Source: Haliscomenobacter sp033763495 (lineage in GTDB: Bacteria; Bacteroidota; Bacteroidia; Chitinophagales; Saprospiraceae). Taken from it: a stretch of 64,000 bases of DNA. The notes under the pieces are model-generated. The model made no database searches, was not told the origin of the DNA, and saw only the letters and a list, made by a program, of their open reading frames with translations. Both the position numbers and the translations under genes were made by a program. The stretch covers positions 12,872 through 76,871 of the forward strand of contig NZ_JANRKL010000193.1 of the NCBI RefSeq assembly GCF_033763495.1, written 5' to 3'. Below, in pieces: positions 32,238 through 39,533 of the stretch; positions within the stretch are counted from its first letter, which is position 1; each line of letters starts with the position of its first letter.

Positions 32238-33743
32238 ATGGAAGAATTCAGAGAGCTGGTTCTATTGTTAAAAAATTACTCAGCCGATCAGCACATTGAG
32301 GTATTTGATAGCATTTCTATCAAACAAATACCCTTCTGGGCTAGCAAGTCATTTGAAAATGGGCATGCCGATGGTGATCTTCAGGTAGAACCTAATGCGG
32401 AGATGAATGGTCAATCAAAAACAACTAGTCAGGACTCAGACCAGTCCCGTCAACGACTTTGGAACACCTTGCTGTTTTTGGATTTGACCAAGGAAGATCA
32501 CCAGGATCCCCAAAGAGTAGCGTACCTGTGTTGGCAACGACTCGCAGTGTTAAAAACCCTCATGGCTGCAGGGGCCTTCAAATCCTTACGCGAAATTGCC
32601 GAGTCCATTCTTCATTTGGCCAAGACCTACGAACTTACCACCATTGTGATCGAAACTGCCGCTCAACTTCGGCAATTCAGTGCCTTGTACAATGGCAACA
32701 TGAATGGATTTGAAAAATATTGCCGCATTATTGGTCAATACGAAAGTATACTCCAGGCTGAACAGGCGGCAGAAGATGAGTACTGTGCCTATTTATTTCT
32801 TCAAAATCAGGGGATCAGTAGCCCCCAATTTCTAGCTAAACAGGCAAAAGAAGCTTGTCAGAGACTCCAAATTCACGCGCAGTCTTGCTTCAGCAGCGCT
32901 TTTGTGCTCAATTTTTACTTTCTGAAACTTCAGGCTGCTTTTCTGGAGTCTGAATGGGAGGAAGTTGTACAAATCAGCAACCAGGCTACCCAACTGTTGA
33001 ACCGCAAAAGTATATCCAGCCCCGCAAAAATCAGTGCTTTTTTCCTAAGCAAAGCCCTGGGCTGGGCCAACCTGGGTAAACTTGATCAAGCTCTGGTGGC
33101 ATTGAATACGGCCATTGCCGACGAAGTAGCAGGTAGCTCCAATTGGTATCGCCTGCAAGAAATGAAACTGACCTGGCTGTTACACCTGGACAAACATGCT
33201 GAGGCACTTGACCTAACCAAAAATTTAAACCTAAAAAATAGATACCCAGAATGGCCTTTGGAGCAAAAGCAATTGTACAACAGTATTTTGTTGTGTTTAA
33301 TCGACACAGGAGAGCTTCCTATCTCGAACCGGGTCAAGGGCATGTTGATGGCCAATTGCCTACCCTTTCGCAGTTTGTATTTACCTGAACTAAATAGTAC
33401 CAATTTAGACAGCAAAGCTGCCTTATTGCTGGTGCAAGTGCCCAAATGGGTACAAAGTGGGGCAAGTGGGCAAGTGGCAAATTGGTTTCAAAAATACCTG
33501 AGCTTAAGTGGCGCTTGTATGCCCCATGCTGCGCGTATACAAACCTTGATCACCAGTTTGCTAGAAATTGAAATGGGGAAAAATCCGGCCATGGTGGCAC
33601 AAGAAGGTATAAGGCATTTGAAAAACCTGCCCCTGGATTACAGCAGTCCAGAAGCAGCTCCGGAAATTATCCGAGTTGAACAAATTTTTCATATGCTGAT
33701 TGAAATTCAATCAAACGCTGTTTGTAGTAAGTCAAACCCATAA
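32238..33743 (+). CDS. Tandem paralogue A, helical protein of unknown function
   Basis: A 501-residue predicted all-helical protein, probably TPR-like in fold, without a recognised motif. It shares several blocks with the next gene: LLFLDLTKEDHQD vs LLFLDTESSPNFN, then WQRLAVLKTLM vs LRKLATFQTLV, and the pair NQATQLLNRKSISSPAKISAFFL / DEAIQILEKKACTSPRIMAVFK followed by EVAGSSNWY / EIEGSRNWF. So the two are an old tandem duplication, 35 bases apart and co-directional. No signal peptide or membrane segment. Function unknown. Confidence 0.8.
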   Translation: MEEFRELVLLLKNYSADQHIEVFDSISIKQIPFWASKSFENGHADGDLQVEPNAEMNGQSKTTSQDSDQSRQRLWNTLLFLDLTKEDHQDPQRVAYLCWQRLAVLKTLMAAGAFKSLREIAESILHLAKTYELTTIVIETAAQLRQFSALYNGNMNGFEKYCRIIGQYESILQAEQAAEDEYCAYLFLQNQGISSPQFLAKQAKEACQRLQIHAQSCFSSAFVLNFYFLKLQAAFLESEWEEVVQISNQATQLLNRKSISSPAKISAFFLSKALGWANLGKLDQALVALNTAIADEVAGSSNWYRLQEMKLTWLLHLDKHAEALDLTKNLNLKNRYPEWPLEQKQLYNSILLCLIDTGELPISNRVKGMLMANCLPFRSLYLPELNSTNLDSKAALLLVQVPKWVQSGASGQVANWFQKYLSLSGACMPHAARIQTLITSLLEIEMGKNPAMVAQEGIRHLKNLPLDYSSPEAAPEIIRVEQIFHMLIEIQSNAVCSKSNP

Positions 33744-33778
33744 AATACCCATGCTATTGTTAATCAAATCACTGTAAA

Positions 33779-35296
33779 ATGGAAGACCTAAAAGAGTTTG
33801 CCCAGGTCATCGATGGATATAAATTGCGCCAAATCGAAGTGCTGACCAGACCACTTCGCACAGAAGTACCAGAAACGCGCTACAGAATCATGTACCATGC
33901 CCTGGCCGAGGGGCAGGTACGCGATGAATTGGATGGAGCTAAATTGTTGGGATTGGATGTAAAAGGCCGTCCTTTCCGGCGGTTTTTAATGGAATTCCGA
34001 CGGCGTTTGTTTGCTCCATTGTTGTTTTTAGATACAGAAAGCAGTCCAAACTTCAACGCTACCCAAAAAGCCAATTTTGAGTGCCTGCGCAAACTAGCTA
34101 CATTCCAGACCCTCGTGTACCGCCATTGCCCTGAAAACGCCCAGATTCTTGCCAAATCCATCATCGAAGTGGCCATCAACAATGACGTGACTCTGGTCGC
34201 CCTCGAAATGGCTACTTTTTTAAAACGGTACTATGTTGAACGGGTGCCCGATTCAGATCAATACCTTTATTACAAAGAATGCGAGGAAAGGTTGCGCCTG
34301 GATTGGATAGCGGAAAACAAGGCCATGGAGAGTTACCAGGCCGTCATCGCTCCATCTGTAAAATATAAATCAACCCAGCTACAAATCTCAAAGCGCGCAC
34401 AGGCTTTGTTGGGTTCCTTGTCCCAGTACAAAGAAAAGTGCAACACAATCATTTTTGTGAGCGGGTATTATGCTACAAAATACATCGGGGAGATGTCCAG
34501 ATTTCGTTGGCATGATGCAATTGCAGTGTGTGACGAGGCCATCCAAATTTTAGAAAAAAAAGCCTGTACTTCCCCCAGGATTATGGCTGTTTTTAAAGTC
34601 CATAAAGTGATCTGTCTGACCATGTTGGATCGCTATGCTGAAGCTTTGGATTTGAATTCCGAAGTCATTCAAACTGAAATAGAGGGCTCAAGAAACTGGT
34701 TCTTATACCTGGACAACCAGATGCTCGTTTCGCTAAAGGCGAGTAATTTTCAAGTTGCACATGAGGCTGCTGCAAAAATATATACCAATAAGAACTTTGC
34801 AGCAATGCCTGCATCCATCAAAGAGTCCTGGACTCTTTTGGCTGCTTATTTGATTTTAGCCGACCGCAATCAGGCGATCAACCCGGCTATACAGCTCGAA
34901 AAAGTTTTGAATTTCAGGTTGAACAAATTTTTAAACCAAGTCCCCAACTACTCCAAAGACAAAAAAGGGCTGAATGTACCTATTCTGATTGCTCAGTTTT
35001 TGTTCTTGTTGCAAGCCAAGAAGTTTGACGAAGCTTACCATAAATTGATCGCACTGCGAAAATACCGGGTGAAGCACTTCAACTCCGAAGATGGTTACTA
35101 TCGTACCCAACTATTCATCCGGATGTTGTGCACTGTAGCCAGTTCCTCTTTCTCCAAAAAAGTATTTATTTACAAAACAGCCGACATGATCAAAACAATC
35201 AGCAAGATTCCCAAAGGTCATCCTGACCAGCATTTTAAGATTGAAATTGTCCCTTACGAGCTCTTGTGGCAATGGGTCCTAAATTGCCTGGAATAG
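33779..35296 (+). CDS. Tandem paralogue B, helical protein of unknown function
   Basis: A 505-residue all-helical protein related to the preceding gene over most of its length (see shared LLFLD, QIL and EGSRNWF blocks). Its N-terminus starts MEDLKEFAQVIDGYK like MEEFRELVLLLKNYS. The C-terminal quarter (PILIAQFLFLLQAKKFDEAYHKLIALRKYRV) has the clearest TPR-like repeat. A strong hairpin at 35327-35365 follows. The pair is likely an operon with shared function; no domain suggests what. Confidence 0.8.
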   Translation: MEDLKEFAQVIDGYKLRQIEVLTRPLRTEVPETRYRIMYHALAEGQVRDELDGAKLLGLDVKGRPFRRFLMEFRRRLFAPLLFLDTESSPNFNATQKANFECLRKLATFQTLVYRHCPENAQILAKSIIEVAINNDVTLVALEMATFLKRYYVERVPDSDQYLYYKECEERLRLDWIAENKAMESYQAVIAPSVKYKSTQLQISKRAQALLGSLSQYKEKCNTIIFVSGYYATKYIGEMSRFRWHDAIAVCDEAIQILEKKACTSPRIMAVFKVHKVICLTMLDRYAEALDLNSEVIQTEIEGSRNWFLYLDNQMLVSLKASNFQVAHEAAAKIYTNKNFAAMPASIKESWTLLAAYLILADRNQAINPAIQLEKVLNFRLNKFLNQVPNYSKDKKGLNVPILIAQFLFLLQAKKFDEAYHKLIALRKYRVKHFNSEDGYYRTQLFIRMLCTVASSSFSKKVFIYKTADMIKTISKIPKGHPDQHFKIEIVPYELLWQWVLNCLE

Positions 35297-35326
35297 GCGA
35301 TACCTCAACTCACGAGTAATTAGATT

Positions 35327-35365
35327 ACAGTGTGGCCATCTACACTAAAGAGATAGCCACACTGT
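35327..35365. terminator. Hairpin between paralogue B and the small ORF
   Basis: ACAGTGTGGC (35327-35336) pairs perfectly with GCCACACTGT (35356-35365). No long U-run follows on either strand. It lies directly after the stop codon of the small minus-strand ORF and just past paralogue B, so it could serve both. Confidence 0.6.
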
Positions 35366-35518
35366 TCAAAGGATTAAATCAACTTCAATTCCAGTACGCT
35401 TACCACCTGTTTTTGGCCGACCTACATCTTGTTGTAATTCCAACAAATTGAACGATTCATTGCGCTCAAAAAGAAGATCGATCAGAATTGTCAACGCATC
35501 GGTACATAAAGTTTTCAT
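35366..35518 (-). CDS. Small protein (50 residues), function unknown
   Basis: The minus strand encodes MKTLCTDALTILIDLLFERN and then a charged C-terminal half rich in glycine and lysine (VGRPKTGGKRTG) ending VDLIL. A -7 box TAGATTTG at 35561-35568 lies 40 bases upstream and would fall inside the longer frame starting at 35578, so the ATG at 35518 is preferred. Its stop is followed at once by a hairpin. Promoter, start and terminator-like hairpin together argue for a real gene, but there is no homology evidence and the call is tentative. Confidence 0.45.
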   Translation of the reverse strand: MKTLCTDALTILIDLLFERNESFNLLELQQDVGRPKTGGKRTGIEVDLIL

Positions 35519-35560
35519 AGCTTGATATTTTGGGTTTGTGATGAAGCTTAATTGCAAAAG

Positions 35561-35568
35561 CAAATCTA
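35561..35568 (-). promoter_or_regulatory. -7 box TAGATTTG before the small ORF
   Basis: Minus-strand TAGATTTG fits TAnnTTTG and would give an mRNA leader of about 35 bases for the ORF at 35518. A TTG at the usual -33 distance was not found. Confidence 0.4.
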
Positions 35569-35799
35569 TACACTTCACCCAATCCAGTCACGCCACTTTT
35601 GCACAATCCAGCACAGGCCATATTTTGAGTTTCGCCCCAAATTGATGGAAAATGGCTAACCCAAAAAATAAGTATTGCCCAGGCTTTATTAAAAATTATT
35701 GCCCAATCAAAAGGGAAGAAAAAAATAAAACAGTTGAAATTGTAGACAATTTGAGTTGTTCAAACACGGTTGAACCCTGTAAATCAAATGCTTAATATT

Positions 35800-35990
35800 T
35801 CTAATTTCAAAAAATAACAAAAAACTAACCTGTCTTTTTTAGCAGTAGAACGTAACCTGTACTCTGTAAATTTCCCACGTACTTTGTTGAACAAACAAAG
35901 AAGGAAGAAAATTCTTCCACATAAGTTCCTTCTTAATACCTGTTGCCAAAATCCGAAGCGTAGCTCAAGGGCTACGCTTTTTACAAACGA
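35800..35990 (+). ncRNA. Candidate small RNA with nested hairpins and terminator
   Basis: This 650-base gene-free stretch holds, on the plus strand, two overlapping hairpins (GGAAG/CTTCC at 35903-35918 and the wider AAGAAGGAA/TTCCTTCTT at 35898-35934) and then a good rho-independent terminator (35956-35982). The two hairpins exclude each other, a switch-like arrangement. No open frame fits. A small RNA, perhaps 6S-like, is possible; the 5' end and promoter are not seen clearly. Confidence 0.35.
35956..35982 (+). terminator. Rho-independent terminator in the gene-free stretch
   Basis: AAGCGTAGC (35956-35964), loop TCAAGG, GCTACGCTT (35971-35979), and a run of five Ts from 35978. Strong on the plus strand; no coding gene ends near it, which supports a separate short transcript. 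Confidence 0.8.
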
Positions 35991-36075
35991 ATTTATACGC
36001 CCAATAATAGAACTCTGTAAGTTTATTTGATTTTGTACAATATAACACTGTAATTTATAGTGCTTATATTATTCC

Positions 36076-36152
36076 CAAAGGGGTCCAAATGTAGCGTTTT
36101 TTGTCATTGATTTTGTTCCCGCTACAAATGGATCCTTTTTTTATTTCCTGAT
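36076..36152 (+). terminator. Imperfect hairpin with T-run before the MutS-like gene end
   Basis: AAAGGGGTCCAAATGTAGCG pairs imperfectly with the complement around 36126-36143 (GCTACAAATGGATCC), and seven Ts follow. It points along the plus strand although no plus-strand gene ends here, so it may close a second small transcript or stop readthrough from upstream. Confidence 0.5.
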
Positions 36153-36173
36153 TTCCAGTATCATACCCTGCTT

Positions 36174-37964
36174 TTATTCCACACCAATCCCCATTCGGCG
36201 CATCAATACCGAAGCATTAAAACTCTGACTGATGCCAGCTTTAAGGGTGTAATCGAAATACAACTCATCACCCTGGATGTCCACTTCCATACACACATTT
36301 TGAATCAAGCCGGGGTTTTCAGCTTCCATCGCCGTAAGCTCCAGGTCATGGGTGGCAATAAAGCCAGCACTACCATGGCGCAACAATTGCAACATCAAGG
36401 CCCGTGAGCCCTGATGCCGATCCCGGGAATTGGTACCTTTCAAAATTTCGTCCAAAAGGAAAAATACCCCAACAGGTTGTCCTTGTTGCGCAATTACTGC
36501 ATCGAGCATAGCCCGCAAGCGGCGCAACTCAGCATAAAAAGAAGAGGCACTGGCCGAGAGGTCATCCTGTGTACGCATCCCCGTAAACACCAACAAGGGC
36601 GGCATACTCAAAGCCTGTGCACATACCGGTGCGCCCATTTGCGCCAACACCAGATTGACTCCCAGGCTGCGCAACCAGGTACTTTTCCCCGCCATATTCG
36701 AGCCAGTGAGCAGTTTCAGGTGCTGTTGAGTAGGCATCTGCAAGTCGTTGCCGATGCGTCGATTCCCTGGGATCAAAGGGTGCCCCAGTTTTTGGGCCGA
36801 TAGGCTCGCTTCCTGGTGAATTACCGGAAAAACCCAGTCTGGCTGGTTGTAGTGTAAGTTGGCTAAACTGTTCAAAGCATCCATTTCTCCCAAAGCCACA
36901 AACCATTGGGAAAGGTTTTCTTTGTGTTCAAACTTCCATTTTTCCAATTGATACACCCATTGCAAGTCCCAAACTCCAATCAAATTTAGGAATATGGCAA
37001 AGGGGTTATTGCGCACATTGAGCTGCCCCAGGTAGTAGGATAATTGACGGATGGCTCGGGAGGCACCAAATTGGGCTTCAGTGTTGCGAAAATGTGCTTG
37101 CAGGTTTTGTAGCAAGGGAGTGGTAACCTCTAACTTTTCAATTTGTTGGATCAGCATCCCGTAGCGAAGCAACCAGCTTTCGGCCTTAGCAGTGTATTCC
37201 AGGGTGCGATTGACTAGCTGTAGCGTTTGGCGGAGCAAAAGGGCCGCAGGCAAAACTGCGAGCAAAATCAGGATCAGCGGATAATTGGGTACAATGACGA
37301 TCAAGGCCGCTATCCCCCAGATGGGCAATAGCCACAGTGCCCAGCGCATCCATTTTTTGCCAAACACAAAAAAAGGCTCATCCATCCATTTTTGCAAAGC
37401 CAACTGATACACTTGCTCATCAACTTGTGCCATGCCATAAGCCCGAAAATGTTGGCGCCAATCGAGTTGGGGACCCAATTCCTGCACTGCCTGCTGCCGT
37501 TCCTGTACTTTCTCAGGTTCAGCGGCGGTCTGTAGCCAATTGGCCAATTGATTAGCACCTGCTGCGGTGGCAGTTCGGTTGCAAAATTGGAAAATTGAAT
37601 AGGAGCCAAACAAATCCAGGTCGCCGGAATAAGGGTGCAATGAGTCAGCGTACTGTTCGCCATCGGCAAATTCCGAAAAATGGTAACCCAACGCAGCCTG
37701 TTCTTGCCGATTGACTTCCGCTAAGCGACGATGGTGTTGCTCTGCTTCCTGTACCTTACGGTGCCGCAGGATCATCCACAAAAAAAGCGCAATGGCCAAA
37801 ATCGTCCATGTCAGCGCTAAACTCCAGTGCTGCTGGGCCAAAAAGATGATCAAAGCGATGGCAAAAACGAAGTACAACAAGCGCCCTAAAGAGAGCAAGT
37901 TGTAGCGTTTTTTCAATTGATCGGCCACTTGCCGAAAGTGTTTCTCTCTTTCCTGATAATTCAT
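36174..37964 (-). CDS. Membrane-associated MutS-family ATPase
   Basis: A 596-residue protein with the MutS C-terminal ATPase: Walker A LTGSNMAGKSTWLR (about 418-431), and a FFLLDEILKGTNSRDR Walker B (about 498-513), THDLELTAME after it. Before the core it has hydrophobic segments (about 24-43, 50-66 and two more near 205-245: WMRWALWLLPIWGIAALIVI, LILILLAVLPAALLL), so this is a membrane-bound relative rather than the repair protein MutS. It has no mismatch-recognition domain. Such relatives are known in Bacteroidota but their function is not established. Transcribed divergently from the XRE regulator, 40 bases apart. Confidence 0.88.
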   Translation of the reverse strand: MNYQEREKHFRQVADQLKKRYNLLSLGRLLYFVFAIALIIFLAQQHWSLALTWTILAIALFLWMILRHRKVQEAEQHHRRLAEVNRQEQAALGYHFSEFADGEQYADSLHPYSGDLDLFGSYSIFQFCNRTATAAGANQLANWLQTAAEPEKVQERQQAVQELGPQLDWRQHFRAYGMAQVDEQVYQLALQKWMDEPFFVFGKKWMRWALWLLPIWGIAALIVIVPNYPLILILLAVLPAALLLRQTLQLVNRTLEYTAKAESWLLRYGMLIQQIEKLEVTTPLLQNLQAHFRNTEAQFGASRAIRQLSYYLGQLNVRNNPFAIFLNLIGVWDLQWVYQLEKWKFEHKENLSQWFVALGEMDALNSLANLHYNQPDWVFPVIHQEASLSAQKLGHPLIPGNRRIGNDLQMPTQQHLKLLTGSNMAGKSTWLRSLGVNLVLAQMGAPVCAQALSMPPLLVFTGMRTQDDLSASASSFYAELRRLRAMLDAVIAQQGQPVGVFFLLDEILKGTNSRDRHQGSRALMLQLLRHGSAGFIATHDLELTAMEAENPGLIQNVCMEVDIQGDELYFDYTLKAGISQSFNASVLMRRMGIGVE

Positions 37965-38004
37965 ATTGCGAATATTCGCTGGAAAAAACTATTTTTAACC
38001 CGGT

Positions 38005-39492
38005 ATGAGTACAAAAGCACAAAACGAACGGATTCTTTTCGGCTTGAAGGTAAAACAACTTCGACAGCATTTGAACCTATCTTTCGCAGATTTATCGGAG
38101 AAGGCAGGGATGTCGGTGTCATACCTCAACGAAATTGAAAAGGGGAAAAAATACCCCAAAGGGGAAAAAATCCAAACCCTGGCCAAAGCCCTAAACGTGG
38201 CCCCCCAGGATTTGACATCATTTAACGTAGATGAAAGTTTGGCCCCTGTACACGACTTATTGCAATCCAACTTTCTCAACGAACTTCCTTTAGAGCGTTT
38301 TGGCATTGATCTGGCCAAAGTAGTTGAAATCATCGCCGGTGCACCCTCCCGGGTTGGGGCATTTATTTCCACCTTGCTGGAGTTGTCGCGCAATTACGCC
38401 TTGCGGCAAGAGCATTTTTATTTCAGCGCACTGCGCTCTTATCTTGAGCTCAACAACAATTACTTTGATGGCCTCGAAAAAGCGGCCGATCAGTTCCAGT
38501 TGGAGTTCCAGATACCCGCCAAACGCCCCATGACTGGCGAAAAGCTGCGCAATATTTTGGAGGAAAAATACGACTACATCGTTCACGAAAATGGCTTGGA
38601 CCGTTATCCCGAGTTGCAGCATTTGCGTTCTTTGTTCATCCCCAAACGTAAGGAGTTGCTCCTGAGCAGCAAACTTTCTCCTATTCAACGAACTTTTGAA
38701 TACGGCAAAGAATTGGGTTTTCAATTCCTCAACATCAAAGAACGGGCTTATACTTCTTCCATTTTACGGGGCCGTACCTTCGAGGAGGTATTGAACCACT
38801 CTCAGGCCATTTATTTTTCCGTAGCGCTGCACTTGCCGCTTAAAGCGATTGTGCAGGATCTGGAGTTGTTTTTCCAGCGCAAAACATGGAACGGCGAAGC
38901 CTTCCAGAACATCATCGGCAAGTACGATGCTACGCCTGAGATGTTTTATCATCGTCTGACCAACCTTCTGCCCGGCTTTTTTGGCATTCGCAAGTTGTTC
39001 TTCCTGCGTTTTGTACACGACCCCATTCAAAACAGTTTCGACGTTGACAAAGAGTTGCACCTCAACCACAAGCACCATCCGCATGGCAATGGGATTTATG
39101 AGCACTATTGTCGGCGTTGGGTGTCCATTGACTTGTTGCAAGAACTGGCCAAACTCAAATTAGCGGGCAAACCTAGTGAGTTGTTGATTCGACCCCAAAT
39201 TTCACACTACCTCAATACCTCCGACAAATACTTGTGCATCACCGTTGCACGTCCTTCCTATCCTTCACCCAATAAAAATGTGAGCGTAACCATCGGCTTG
39301 CTGATTGATGATGAACTGCGTGCTAAAGTGCAGTTTTTGAACGATCCAAACATCCCTAGCCGTGAAGTGCACACCACTTGCGAGCGCTGCCCGCTCGAAA
39401 ATTGTGTCGAACGCGCGGCAGAACCCTCGATTGTCCAGAAAAAGCAGCAATTTCAACAAATCCAGGAGCGTTTGAATAAGCTGTTGAGTTAG
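38005..39492 (+). CDS. XRE-family transcriptional regulator with large C-terminal domain
   Basis: A 495-residue regulator. Residues about 10-70 (GLKVKQLRQHLNLSFADLSEKAGMSVSYLNEIEKGKKYPKGEKIQTLAKALNV) form an XRE helix-turn-helix. The remaining 420 residues resemble the short-chain fatty acyl regulator type (DUF2083/ImmA-like region), with a cysteine cluster TTCERCPLENCVERAAEP near the C-terminus that may bind metal. It lies divergently to the MutS-like gene and may control itself; the DPP4 gene follows after 40 bases. Confidence 0.87.
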   Translation: MSTKAQNERILFGLKVKQLRQHLNLSFADLSEKAGMSVSYLNEIEKGKKYPKGEKIQTLAKALNVAPQDLTSFNVDESLAPVHDLLQSNFLNELPLERFGIDLAKVVEIIAGAPSRVGAFISTLLELSRNYALRQEHFYFSALRSYLELNNNYFDGLEKAADQFQLEFQIPAKRPMTGEKLRNILEEKYDYIVHENGLDRYPELQHLRSLFIPKRKELLLSSKLSPIQRTFEYGKELGFQFLNIKERAYTSSILRGRTFEEVLNHSQAIYFSVALHLPLKAIVQDLELFFQRKTWNGEAFQNIIGKYDATPEMFYHRLTNLLPGFFGIRKLFFLRFVHDPIQNSFDVDKELHLNHKHHPHGNGIYEHYCRRWVSIDLLQELAKLKLAGKPSELLIRPQISHYLNTSDKYLCITVARPSYPSPNKNVSVTIGLLIDDELRAKVQFLNDPNIPSREVHTTCERCPLENCVERAAEPSIVQKKQQFQQIQERLNKLLS

Positions 39493-39533
39493 TTTTTCTA
39501 CACTTGCGTTTATTACAACAAAACACAAAAAAA

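Noticed and set aside
35800..36173. tmRNA gene, as smpB is in the window
   Set aside because: No tRNA-like acceptor ends or an encoded tag resembling AANDNYA-type sequences was seen, and the hairpin order does not fit.
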